NCBI GenBank assembly: GCA_947034885.2
Contig: OX344757.2
Span: 5,332,001-5,396,000 of the forward strand
Origin: Thuidium tamariscinum
Taxonomy: Eukaryota; Streptophyta; Bryopsida; Hypnales; Thuidiaceae
Direction of reading: 5' to 3'
DNA: 64,000 nt
In this document: in pieces, positions 12,134-23,060 of the stretch
How the letters are laid out: each line of letters opens with the position of its first letter
How positions within the stretch are numbered: the stretch's first letter is position 1
Translations under genes and position numbers: made by a program
Notes under the pieces: model-generated
Database searches by the model: none
The model's input: the letters and a program-made list of their open reading frames with translations, nothing else
Told to the model about the DNA's origin: nothing

Positions 12134-12799
12134 ATGGGTATCATGGCCCGCAGGAGCTTGTGGGTGACCGTGGCCGTGTTGATGAGCGTGGCGCTGGTGC
12201 CCATGCTCGCCATGGCAGCCGACGAGGATCCGCTCCAAGACTTCTGCGTCGCAGACTTGAAGAGCGGAACCACCATCAACGGACTCACCTGCAAGCCCGC
12301 CGATCAGGTGTCCGCGTACGACTTCACGTTCGCTGGCTTGAAGAAACCAGGAAACACCAACAACGCCAACAAGGCCGCAGTCACGCCCGCCACCGTGCTC
12401 CAGTTCCCCGGATTGAACACTTTGGGCATCTCCGCGGCCCGCATCGACTTCGCCAAGGGCGGCATCAACCCCCCGCACACCCACCCGCGCGCCACCGAGA
12501 TTCTCATCCTGGCCAAGGGCGAGCTGTACGTGGGCTTCGTCAGCACCAGCAACACCTTGTTCGCCACCACCCTCAAGGAAGGCGAGGTGTTCGTGTTCCC
12601 CAAGGGCCTGGTGCACTTCCAGCTGAACGTGGGCAAGGGTCCCGCTTTGGCTTTCGCCGCCTTGAGCAGCCAGAACCCCGGCGTGCAACAAGTTGCCCCG
12701 GCTTTGTTCACCCCGGACATCAAGGACGAGGTGTTGGAGAAGGCATTCCGCATCAACGAGTACACGGTGGACCAGATCCAGAAGCAGTTCCGCATGTAA
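12134..12799 (+). CDS. GLP: Germin-like protein, copy 2
   Basis: Intronless 221-residue germin-like cupin, nearly identical to the product of 8920-9585. The clear differences are Ala for Thr at residue 5, Val for Leu at 152 (in EVFVFPK) and Val for Ile at 187. The signal peptide (1-28), Cys38/Cys53, metal ligands His115, His117, Glu122 and His161, and box-2 Asn165 are all kept, so both copies look functional. The start at MGIMARRS is preferred over an in-frame ATG 32 codons upstream because the signal peptide begins here and the upstream residues are not conserved. The codon third positions are GC-rich against an AT-rich background. It is transcribed away from its partner, with about 2.5 kb between start codons. 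Confidence 0.95.
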   Translation: MGIMARRSLWVTVAVLMSVALVPMLAMAADEDPLQDFCVADLKSGTTINGLTCKPADQVSAYDFTFAGLKKPGNTNNANKAAVTPATVLQFPGLNTLGISAARIDFAKGGINPPHTHPRATEILILAKGELYVGFVSTSNTLFATTLKEGEVFVFPKGLVHFQLNVGKGPALAFAALSSQNPGVQQVAPALFTPDIKDEVLEKAFRINEYTVDQIQKQFRM

Positions 12800-12930
12800 A
12801 TCGATCGATTGATAGCTCATCCGATTTAGTTCTCAAAGTCTTTGGAAACATCGTATATACTTAGCCATTGATACGATCACCATTCTTTTAATTTGGAAGC
12901 CAAACAGAGTCTGATGACTTTTGATTAAGC

Positions 12931-13794
12931 CAGATAGACAAATTTTGTTCATTGTTCTTAAGCTTCTTTAGTGAAGAGTTCCTTCATTTGGGCTAATTGA
13001 ACCCGCCATAGTTGTGCACAACATTTAATGAAATACCAGGTTCACAGTTACCATTTCACAAACACGGTGTCCAGTAGTGCATGGGTCGAAGTACGAGTTA
13101 TTTTTAATTTTTTATCGCTGAGCAATGTTCAAATTTCGAAGGTTCAAATTTCTACTTGAAAAGGCCCGTAGAAGATGATTGTGCTAGTTTTCTGCCCTTA
13201 CTATTGATCTTCACTTGAAACCCCTGGTCATGATTTTGTATTATGTGGCCATGTCATTTAATGTGCAACTGAAGTTGCATTGAAGTTGCCATCTAGCGGA
13301 ACATTCATTCAATTGTTGAATCACTTGAAGCTTTAGCTGAACTTGAAAATGCTTTTTATTTAGAATCATCTCCTCTTATTTGTGTTTAAGGCAATGGCAA
13401 GATGGAATTATACCATTCCTTCTCATTTCCTTCACTATAACCATTGATTTTCACTTTTTCTTTATAATATGAAGGGGCTCCCACCCCTTCAAGCCTCTTT
13501 GGCTTTCTCAACATAATCTACATTGACGTATGGTACTTTAGTTCAATGCTTGCTTGAATGTAAAAATAAAGGGGAATGTGAACTCTCGATAGGCTTTCAA
13601 ACATAAAATATTAGGGGGGATGTCCCTTTTTTTCCTCTCAAAAGCAGAAGCCCTCCAATATGGTCATTTGATTTTCTACAATCTTGACTTTTATGCAATT
13701 CTTATCCCTCTCTAGGTAGCTAATGACTCTCTACTGATGAAATTGAATTCACTCCAATAGATCTTGGGGGATGATGGCAAGAACTAGTCTAGTA
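12931..13794. other. Intergenic AT-rich stretch
   Basis: No gene or clear element is recognisable between the end of the duplicated GLP arm and the Stowaway-like element at 13795. Confidence 0.45.
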
Positions 13795-14855
13795 CTACCT
13801 CCGTCCTAAAATGATCTTCCTATTAGAAAAAATGTTTTGGATTAAGGCCAAAAATATTAAATTAAAGACCCCTTTTGTACAATAAGTAGGATTTAGGGTT
13901 CTCCTTGCTTCCACAAAATTTTGAGTTTCAAAGAACTTTTTAAAGCATAGTTTACATTAGGAAAATTATGAACCCAAAGAGTGCCCCTTAAAATGAAATC
14001 TCAAGACCCCGATTAATTGCTTTAATTGTACTTCAATATTTATTGACCAAGACAATTCCCCTATTTCCGCTCAAGATGAATGCTAACAATCATGATGGCT
14101 TTGGAACATGAAACTTTACTCCCATTGGCCGAGAGTTGCTCTACTTCATTATGAAAGTGACTTGTGGTACCATGCTAGCTTGTATTTAATTGAAGAGCCT
14201 ATCCATTGTGTACAACAAGAGAAGTTTGAAGCATGATTAAATATTTTATAACTTGTGAAGTATGCATTGTATCTTTTTCCCAATATTTTTTTTGGATTGA
14301 CACGTCTTAGCAAATATGTACATCACACAAAATATTGATGTTTCAAGTCAAGTTGAAGGACAAGACTATAGGGCAATCTAGGCCACTTGAATTAGGCTTG
14401 CACTACCAAAACTCGGGGGCATTCCTTGGGTTCATAATTTTCCTAATGGGAATATTGAAAAGTGAAATTTTTTGAGCATTTTCAAGGACCACCAATGGGC
14501 ACTTAATTGTCAAATGTGAGATCATCATTTTGTAGGCATTTAGTATGAACCTAAGACCATGTGTAGACTTCTATTTCACCTTCCAAAGCTTCATCTCCTT
14601 CAATCAAGCAATATTCAAAGAGGTGCAAAAAATAATAATGATTAATGTTGATTGATCCCTTTAGTAATTTAATTTGTCTTTTGATTGATGTTTTTATGGT
14701 TGGAGGGAGAACTATTACTTAAAGTTGTTGTATTGGTCCCCAATAAAAATCAAAAGTGAAATTTGACCAATTTATAAGTCACAAAACGCAATAGGAAGAT
14801 CATTTTGGGACAAAAAATGAAGGCCAACAAGAAGATCATTTTGGAATGGAGGGAG
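13795..14855. repeat. Stowaway-like (Tc1/mariner) element, 1061 bp
   Basis: The left end CTACCTCCGTCCTAAAATG and the right end CATTTTGGAATGGAGGGAG form a TIR very like the plant Stowaway/mariner terminus CTCCCTCCGTCCCAAAAT. TA flanks both ends (13793-13794, 14856-14857). Inside, TAGGAAAATTATGAACCCAA (about 13958) is mirrored near 14430, giving a second, internal inverted repeat. No transposase frame. Confidence 0.8.
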
Positions 14856-14857
14856 TA

Positions 14858-15577
14858 CTATTTTGTGTCACACTTGGAATGACAAGGTCATCACCCACTT
14901 TAACTTTTGAAGTATAAAACCCAATTAACTTGAAATGTTTCCTAGAAATGTCTCACTTAGTAGCATTCAGATTCCTTGTTTTTTATGAATTATAAAAACA
15001 TTGTTATATATTTAAATTTAAATTTAGCTAATTTCTCACACTGTGCAATCTAAGATTTTTAGTAGTACCCAGGGAGTCCCCAAAATTAATGGTTTAAAGC
15101 TGAAATTTTTGTGGTCTATTTCCACACTAGGTAGACATGCACCTACCAAAGGGAATTCAAAAAAACATTATTTCATTTCTTCCATATGCATGCTAATAGG
15201 GCTCCCTTGTGTGTGCTTCTCTGAAAGTTCAAGTGGGAGTTCAAGATGGTTTTAAAATCTTTCTTTTGGTAAAATATCTTCATCATAAAATTCATCCAAA
15301 TTGCCAAATTTTAGTTTCTTTGAAAAGTCTTTTTTCTATTTTCTACAAATAGAAAACGTCACGCGTCGGTGGCCTGCTCCGTCACACCGAGTCTCTTGTT
15401 ATCCTAATGAAGCTCCGCTACTCGTCCAAACTGGACCCGGTCTTGACTCTCGACGTTACCAGAACGGTACTGTAGCGAGAACTAAGCCTAATTCTGCCCC
15501 AGCTGTTTTCCATGACCACGGCAAGTCCCTCGGAGCTAACCTTCCGGCAAGTCACCCCACGTGCGTGTTAAGTGGAG
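14858..15577. other. Intergenic stretch upstream of GLP copy 3
   Basis: AT-rich to about 15355, then a switch to more balanced composition that probably marks the start of the GLP upstream region. No gene is seen. Confidence 0.4.
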
Positions 15578-15620
15578 AACGCGCTTCAAGGCCAGTGATG
15601 CTCTTTGAGTTGTATAAAAA
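15578..15620 (+). promoter_or_regulatory. Core promoter of GLP copy 3
   Basis: AACGCGC at 15578-15584 precedes the TATA box TATAAAAA at 15613-15620. The start codon is 197 bases after the TATA box. The leader carries GTAACAGCAGCAACAATTCC, matching the other two GLP genes. Confidence 0.7.
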
Positions 15621-15809
15621 CCCCAACAACCGAGGCAGTTGTAACAGCAGCAACAATTCCGGGACTCCACAACGTCCTTCCAACTTCCACAACCTTCTGG
15701 GGCACTCTAGATCTGCTCCCTTGCAACTCAGAGAGCTCGATTTGCAGCTCAACTCCAATAACTGATCCTTCAGTTTCTAGCAGCACCGATTTTTGCAGTC
15801 GTCGTCGAC

Positions 15810-16475
15810 ATGGGAATCATGGCCCGCAAAAGCTTGTGGGTGACCGTGGCCGTGTTGATGAGCGTGGCGCTGGTGCCCATGCTCGCCATGGCAGCGGACG
15901 AGGATCCGCTCCAAGACTTCTGCGTCGCAGACTTGAAGAGCGGAACCACCATCAATGGACTCACCTGCAAGCCAGCTGACAAGGTCTCGGTCAGCGACTT
16001 CACGTTCGCTGGCTTGAAGCAACCAGGAAACACCAACAACCCCAACAACGCCGTCGTCACGCCTGCGTCCGTGCTTCAGTTCCCCGGATTGAACACTTTG
16101 GGCATCTCCGCCGCTCGCATCGACTTCGCCAAGGGCGGCATCAACCCCCCGCACACCCACCCGCGCGCCACCGAGATTCTGTTCCTGGCCAAGGGCGAGC
16201 TGTACGTGGGCTTCGTCAGCACCAGCAACACCTTGTTCGCCACCACAATCAAGGAAGGTGAGCTGTTCGTGTTCCCCAAGGGCCTGGTGCACTTCCAACT
16301 GAATGTGGGTAAGGGTCCCGCTCTGGCTTTCGCCGCTTTGAGCAGCCAGAACCCCGGCGTGCAGCAAATTGCTCCGGCCTTGTTCACTCCGGACATCAAG
16401 GACGAGGTGCTGGAGAAGGCATTCCGCATCAACGAGTACACAGTGGACCTGATCCAGAAGCAGTTCCGTGTGTAA
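15810..16475 (+). CDS. GLP: Germin-like protein, copy 3
   Basis: Intronless 221-residue germin-like cupin, a more diverged paralogue of the two at 8920 and 12134. Changes cluster at residues 58-87 (for example KVSVSDF for QVSAYDF, and GLKQPGNTNNPNNAV), plus FLAKGE for ILAKGE, TTIKEGE, and the C-terminus LIQKQFRV. The signal peptide, the two cysteines, the three histidine and one glutamate metal ligands and the box-2 asparagine are unchanged. The start MGIMARKS matches its paralogues. It has the same direction as copy 2 and a recognisably shared core promoter, so it probably arose by an older tandem duplication. Confidence 0.95.
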   Translation: MGIMARKSLWVTVAVLMSVALVPMLAMAADEDPLQDFCVADLKSGTTINGLTCKPADKVSVSDFTFAGLKQPGNTNNPNNAVVTPASVLQFPGLNTLGISAARIDFAKGGINPPHTHPRATEILFLAKGELYVGFVSTSNTLFATTIKEGELFVFPKGLVHFQLNVGKGPALAFAALSSQNPGVQQIAPALFTPDIKDEVLEKAFRINEYTVDLIQKQFRV

Positions 16476-16499
16476 ATCGATTATAGCCATACTGGATCA

Positions 16500-17198
16500 G
16501 TTTCAAGATGAACATTCAATTTGGAAATGAGGCCGCAGGGAGGCTTCTGATTTTGTTCGATTGATTTACGTTAGCTTCATTTATGGCGTTGACGGAAAGA
16601 GCTTGGGGGAGGACCCCTGTAAGTGGAAAGCTTGTTTGAAAATCTGTAATTGGTGGTGGCTGGACAAAATTTGATCCAGATTGCTGTTGATCAATATATG
16701 AAAATTAACCTGGTTTACGTACGAAAATTCTCATTTCAAGAACCGGTGCGGTGCACACTTTCAGAATAAAGTCAGGGATACCTGTGAGGTTTGCATCATC
16801 GAGTGATTCTTAATTATGGAGAATGAAAGAGCACCTATTTTCTTGGCAACTTGAATTATTTGATTACTTGATGTCGAGTTATATTTACATGCTTTTTGGA
16901 GCACGAGAATTCGTACTTAGCGACATTAATGTGAGGTCTGGAACAGTGCGATTGCAGCATATTTCTGTCAGCATCCGACATATTTCGATGTATTTCTCAT
17001 CAGCATGTGAGACAGAAAGAACTTCTCGATCTGGTTCCACACCAGCAAGCGTATCGACAGATTCGTTTCAGTTTAGAGGCTAAGTGGGTACTTTCCCTAT
17101 TTACACAGCACGTTCCAGCTCAGCCATATCATCTGCTTCTTGAGACTCAACTATTAGGAGCCAACCCAAATGATAGTTGCATCCGTCACATTCATTTA
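16500..17198. other. Intergenic stretch after GLP copy 3
   Basis: Includes the 3' flank of the GLP. No further gene is recognisable. Short open frames here have no family motif. Confidence 0.4.
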
Positions 17199-17508
17199 TG
17201 GCGAATTTTGTTAAAATGGCGTTATTCCTTATGCCATTTTTCAGACCGCACGATCTAAACTGAAAACTGACATCTAAGAAGAATATAGATTTTAAACATC
17301 TAGGACACATGTAGATCTTCAAAATCTAAGACACATTTAGATTTTCAGACCGCGTGGTGTGGAACGTCTTGGATGGGTGTAGATTTCAAACATCTACAAC
17401 ACATGTTGATTTCAAAAATCTATGACGGTTTTAAATTTTAGACCACGCGGTCTGAACTGTCAAAAGTGTCAAATTAATGGAATAGCGCCATTTTAACGAA
17501 ATTTGCCA
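17199..17508. repeat. MITE with TGGCGAATTT ends and TA duplication
   Basis: TGGCGAATTTTGTTAAAATG is mirrored by CATTTTAACGAAATTTGCCA. TA flanks both ends (17197-17198, 17509-17510), which suggests Tc1/mariner-type mobilisation. The interior repeats the phrase GTAGATTT with GACCGCGTGGT-like palindromes several times. 310 bp, non-coding. Confidence 0.75.
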
Positions 17509-17695
17509 TATTTATAATCATGGCCACATTTCAAGAAATTTACTTTCTTCGAGAAGGCCCTCCCGGAACCTTAGGAATTAATTCTGTACTAGACCAAGAG
17601 TTTAGAGCTTATTTAACTTGTGATATTGAATGTCAAATTTTGACACTCTATGTAATTTTTGACATAATTGGGTAAAATAAAAATTCACTATTCCT

Positions 17696-17880
17696 TAAGG
17701 GTGAATTCAAGAAACACTTGTACTATTTTCTATCACACGGCGTGTGCTGATCTGTTTTTTGGCCATAACTTTTGTGCTTTAAACCTAAATGACTCAAAAT
17801 TTATAGGGAAGGTATTGATGACTATCATACACTTTACGTAATTTTTTCATAATTTTCAAGAATAGATTATTATTAAAATA
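17696..17880. repeat. Truncated end of the GGTGATTGCAAG family
   Basis: GGGTGAATTCAAGAAACACT followed by TTTTTTGGCCATAACTTTTG and TAGGGAAGGTA matches, inverted, the right 180 bases of the element at 1783-2500. The other end is missing. Confidence 0.6.
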
Positions 17881-18510
17881 GTACTAGTGATTGAATGTCA
17901 CAAATGCCAATTTGGAGGTTTTTAGTACTATTGAGTACCATAGTGAAGTCATTGGAGCTAGAACTTTTCAAGCTTGTTTGCGTGAGCAACACACCTTTTT
18001 TGAAAAGAAATATGAAAAAAAAAGCTTGGAGTGCATTGGGCATGACCCTAAAGTTCACTTCATTAACTAGTAATTTCTAGACATTCAAAAATAAGAATTC
18101 AAATTCTGCTTCCATTTGAAGCTTCTTCAACATGTTGACAAAAATGGCCATATTTTTAATAAATTTTTTAGATCCATTTAGTAATTTATAAAAATGAAAA
18201 AGCAAAACTATTTTTTTTTCATGAATTATCGTAGTCTCTGGCCTAGCATAGTACTTCAAGGTAGTAGCAAGCATTGCGTAGTACTTGGGCCCATTGAAAA
18301 TAAACTTTCCAAACGTGGACTATCCATGTCACGCACTTCATGAATATTGTTGTCAATAAATCATTGTTGTGATTATTCGATCATCATATCAGTACCACCG
18401 CCACTGACATCTTCTAATTACAATCTTAACTTAGGGCTCTCAAAATTCTTCCTTTGAACTTCTTCGCCATTGTGAAGCAATGTTGGCTTGTTGGATCGGA
18501 ATGACCCATT
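17881..18510. other. Gene-free AT-rich stretch
   Basis: No gene or clear repeat is recognised. Confidence 0.4.
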
Positions 18511-18930
18511 ATGGATTTTCTAGTTATTTTGGGACCTTAAACTATGAATCTATTGGATTGTGTATTCCCATGTTGTAATATTGGTACCATTAGAAATCTC
18601 TCTACAAGGAGAAGTACATAAACTTTGTTTCCTAGCATTTGGACCTATAATGTGAAAGTTATGGATTTTTGATTTATTTTTGAATCTTAAATTATCCTAA
18701 ATTATGAATCTTTTGGACCATGTGCCACTCATTTGTAATCTTAGTACTGTCTACTAGAAATCTCTCTACAATGAAGAGTGAAAATTTTGGACTTTTGAGT
18801 TATTTTTGGATCTTAATTTACCCTGAATTAGTATGAACCTCTTGGACTATGTGTCACTTATTTGCAATCTTGGTACTAAATTAGAAAATTTTCTACAAGG
18901 GAGGCATGGCTTTTATTTTGTGGCATTTGG
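18511..18930. repeat. Degenerate tandem repeat, three units of 125-150 bp
   Basis: Units beginning ATGGATTTT at 18511 and 18661 and TGGACTTTTGAG at 18788 each continue with the order: TTATTTT, ACCTTAAA or ATCTTAA, TATGAATCT, a TTGGA block, a TTGTAAT or TTGCAATCTTGGTAC block, and AGAAATCTCTCTACAA. Non-coding. Confidence 0.6.
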
Positions 18931-19153
18931 ACAATCTACAAAAAAATATTGAATTTCAAAGCTTTTATGAATTAAAAAATTAGAAAAATACTTTCATTTT
19001 TATTTTATTATACTATTGCAACAACATAGGTTATACTAGTCCACTTTGAAATTGCATAAGAAGTTCATACATAGTGAATATAATCAACATTTGATTCGTG
19101 TGTCCAAGGATTTCATCACACCTTAGTTTATCTTTTAATATTTATCCTAATTA

Positions 19154-19359
19154 TGGTGAATTTCATTAAATGGCAAAAATTACACAACTTTGGTACTTTT
19201 TATAGTTTTGACCATGTAGTTAGAAACCTATACATATCCTAAATTGTTGTAATCCTAAATGGTTTGAAATCTATACCAATCCTAGATGTTGCTATTATAG
19301 TTAAGACTACGCAATCTAAAATAGCACATGGAATATTGCCATTTTAATGAAATTCACCA
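19154..19359. repeat. Short MITE of the TGGYGAATTT family with TA duplication
   Basis: TGGTGAATTTCATTAAATGG is mirrored by CCATTTTAATGAAATTCACCA, with TA at both flanks (19152-19153, 19360-19361). 206 bp; an internally shorter relative of 17199-17508. Confidence 0.7.
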
Positions 19360-19944
19360 TATTAGAAGGAATAGAGAATGGAAGATTGACCACAACAAAA
19401 ACCACTCAACTAGTCTCATTAAACCTTAAACATTGAGGTGGACATTTTATATTTGATGAATGACAAAGAATCTTCCCTTGTAAACTATACATCTTCAATA
19501 TTAGGGGTGGAAAGGGGACTAGGGGAGATTTTTTGGAGTACATTAGAGAAAATTTGAATTCTCCAAAGGACTGTTTAGGCTGCCTACAAATCTGCAAATA
19601 GAGGAAATATCTATCAAATTTGTCAAAGAAAGTTTTTCTAGCTAGTGCTAGTCTCTGAGTCAACTTGTGTGCCATATAAGAGAATGATAAAAAATAAAAA
19701 ATAATTTTTTTTCAATCAAAATAATATTTTTTAATTTTCCTGTATTTGCACATTGACCTAAAGCTAAACAACCCTCCGGAGAGTCCAGATTTTCTCAAAA
19801 GCCTTGACTTCCAATGACTATATTTGGCTTATTTAAAACAAATGATGCCACACTGTATCAAAATGCATGATTTCCACGGCCACTAGTCTGTCCTTCAAGG
19901 ATTATTCATGTGGGTCATTTCCAAGTCCCTATTTTCCATGTTTA

Positions 19945-20208
19945 AGGTAGGTACACCCAAAAGTGCCATGTTCCTAAAAGTGCCATCTATAGTGCACATA
20001 CATTTTCCATGTTCACAGACTGTAGATGGCGCTTTCAGAAACAGACTTTGACTGTTAATAACTTTTGCATACGGTATCCAAATCCTGCGTTCTTTGGTGC
20101 GTTGGAACATGCTTTCACTTGCCAACAAGACTACATAAAAATTTGAACTAATTAGTAGCAGGAAGTAGGCTCAGTATGAATAAGTGGCGCTTTTGGGTGT
20201 ACCTACCT
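19945..20208. repeat. MITE with AGGTAGGTACACCC ends, copy 1
   Basis: AGGTAGGTACACCCAAAAG is mirrored by CTTTTGGGTGTACCTACCT, with TA on both flanks (19943-19944, 20209-20210). A second copy in the opposite orientation is at 42821-43093, similar along its whole length. 264 bp, non-coding. Confidence 0.85.
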
Positions 20209-20210
20209 TA

Positions 20211-22737
20211 TATCAAAGTTACACTCCTGAATACACCGTGGACGCGGTGACACAGTGCTGACACATTTGTCAAGGTATTTGTGCGACTCTCTGGCAATTC
20301 AGATGACTTGCTCCTTCAATGGTTGCGCTAGTCCAAAATCCAGTACCGGAGTGAACTGTTTCAAGTCAGAAATACTCTATTCTGGAGCCTGGCAGATTGC
20401 GATCTGAATAATAAATTATAATCTGAGTGGGAATGATATGCACACAATTATTGTTGATAAGGAGTCGATGACTGTGTCAAGAAGATCACGAAGGATCTGA
20501 CGCTTTGCTTGCAAGTTAGACCTGATGGGAACCTGCAAATGCCGAATGGGATTTTTATGTCACCTCAAAATCCCGGTTAGAAGTGAAATCTCGTGGGAAG
20601 ATTATATGGAAGCACAGAATTCGTTTACAAAGTGAGTTTGTATCACATCACCGTTACTTACCGTTAGTTCGGGGTCAGCTGTCGACAAACGCCGGACTGT
20701 TACAATACCCAGAGTTTAGGTAGAATCTCGTAACGTCAAATTTAGTTAAATTGGGGGAATTCCGTAAACTGTTCTTTGGTACTTTTCAGGGTGAGTGACC
20801 CGATATCTACTTTAGAGTGCTTCGTGCAAATGAATATCACAGTTTTTAGAACCATATTAACTTTCTCCAATTTAAACGAAATTGACTATCATATTGAAAT
20901 ACATGTTTGAATTTTTCATCAGTGCAAAACACGATTCAGAGAATCACTGAGAGAACCAATGTGCTGAATTCCACGAAGCGGGGGTAAATTCCACTGGTTA
21001 TTTCAGGTGTGGTTTCCACGCAGTTTCAGCTGCTCCCCTGAAACCTCAAATCTAACCAGTCCTGGCTAGTTTTATGGCTTTTGGCATTCTAGCTTAGGGT
21101 ACTCAATCATCAGTTTCAGAGATTGTTGTGGGCACTTGACGTTCAGAATTTCGTGGCTCTGAAACACAGCATTTTAACGAATACAAGACCCTAGCTAGTC
21201 TTGAGAGCTTGACGACTGGTGAAGCCCTCGGTAATGCCACTGACTTCTAAATTAAGGTGTTGAAATTAAGACTTGGTAAAGAGGCGAAATCGATGTCGAA
21301 ATCTAAGCAGGCGTGGTGCCCACGTACTGTACCCTCCGTTTCTACGGAGTTTTGGATTTAGCACCAGGAGTCGCTCATGAATAACCAGATCGATCAACAG
21401 CGCAACTGATGACTGAGAATTACAGTCTAAGACTTCAGTATCTTCTTTCATTTGCGTCCAAATAAAGAAAAAGTATTACACTAGGCGTTTGAAGGTGCGG
21501 TATCTCCCCCGATCGAAGGATCTGCCGAAGACAGACGACATTCACACGTTTCTCCTGGTGACTCTTAATTCAACCAGGGCCATCAACTTGGTTCACAGCG
21601 GACTTCCATGTACACATGGAAAGCAAGCGGGCAAACAAAATTCCAGAATTCTTACATGGAAGTGTGCAATATTTACGAAGGAAACACTACTAGAACTAAG
21701 TACCGTTTGCATCACCTCAGAAGTTGCTCAATACACTAGAAAATTAAATTTGGAAGGACAGTTAAACATTGTTTCAAGCTTGACTAAAGACGTTGTTCAG
21801 GTGAAGCAACGTTTTGGTACATGCTTTTAGTAACGTTTACTGCTTCTTTGGGAACAAGTGAACTTGAGTTCTCATGTTATTGTATTTGTTCTCTTCTTTG
21901 GGAACATTCATTTCCTGTAACTTGTCTAGTAGTGTGAAGGTAGATTTTGAACATTTTGAACCAATTAAAAATTTAATTTAGTATACAATATTTGCACAAT
22001 ATTATACGATGTACTATACTATACAATATGCAAAATACAATACAATATTAAATATATCTTGTACTTCTTCTATTGTTGAAATACTCAACATGTGTTTTAC
22101 GATGAGAGAGAGCCACGCATGTTATACTTCACGGGAGCCTCATGAAGCACAATGCTTATGGGATATTTCCCTCCACATGGAAACTCATTGGGAACACAAT
22201 ATGTGGAAGTTCTCTCATTAAACGTTGCTTAAACATTGTTTAGAAAATTGCCTCTTGCCAAACGTTGCTTCAAGCACTGCTTTGTTCCTGACAGCACCAC
22301 AAGCGTTGCTACAAACGTTGCAAACCCCCCTTGATTCTAGTAGTGAAAATCAGAATTGGGGGGTCTACAAAACATTAGTACACGGGAAGAATCTCTTCGA
22401 CTTGAACTTTTTAGTTTTTGATATGACAGCAAGACAAAGCTGGAACTCAGTTACTTTACAGTATCACAGGATTCTAAAGGATTCTAAAGGATTCACAGTT
22501 GAATTTGAACACCAGGTAGTTTGGTTGAAAATTTCAAACAGAGCTTCTTTGCTCAAACAAGCCAAAACCATCTCTTGATTTTCTTGAGGTCTCACCCTCT
22601 GAAAGCCAGCTGGGTGCCCTGAGGCAAGATCTTCAGGTTGAAGCAGAAACTACGTACCGCTCAAGGTTCCAGAAGCTTTGAAACTTGGCGGTGTTTTCTG
22701 TTCTGAGATGATGTAGATAGGATTCATAGGATATGCG
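20211..22737. other. Intergenic stretch, unrecognised
   Basis: Less AT-rich than its surroundings in places (20240-21500) but no frame carries a known motif. Around 21790-22330 the phrase AACGTTGCTT or its complement recurs several times, suggesting a degraded repeat. No gene can be supported. Confidence 0.35.
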
Positions 22738-23060
22738 GAATTTCAATCAATTTATGGCTTCTCAAAATCTACTTTGCAATTTTTTTAAATGAATTTTTAA
22801 TGTGATTTTTTCTCCAAGCTCTAGTGGTCTTTGAGGCTCCTTTCCAGATACTTTCAGCATTACCAAAAGTCAAGGTTGCAATGGACACCCTTGCACAAAA
22901 TCTTGAATAGAAAAATCATAATCAATCATTTTCAAAATCAGATTTTTAATGCTAAAAATAGACCTCACAATGATTTTTTCAAAAATACAAACTACCGTAA
23001 AATAGCAGCTTGGTTAGGTTTGATTTAACTTCAAAGTATTGTTGACACCAAAATTTGATG
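22738..23060. repeat. Truncated pogo-derived element, copy 3
   Basis: On the minus strand this matches the central and left part of 7622-8262, including ACTTTGAAGTTAAA-, TTTTTAGTAGTTT- and AAGCCATAAATTGATTG-like blocks, but the terminal repeats are missing. The copy is decayed compared with the two complete ones. Confidence 0.65.

Larger units (their letters stand above)
8830..12930. repeat. Inverted duplication carrying two GLP genes head to head
   Basis: The arm at about 8830-10190 is repeated in reverse orientation at about 11530-12930. Similarity covers the two GLP coding regions, about 100 bases or more of 3' flank (for example TTCTCAAAGTCTTTGGA in both), parts of the promoters, and a distal polypurine/polypyrimidine block (10085-10190 and 11530-11640). 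The spacer is unique. Similarity is highest in the coding regions. Arm edges are approximate. Confidence 0.85.
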
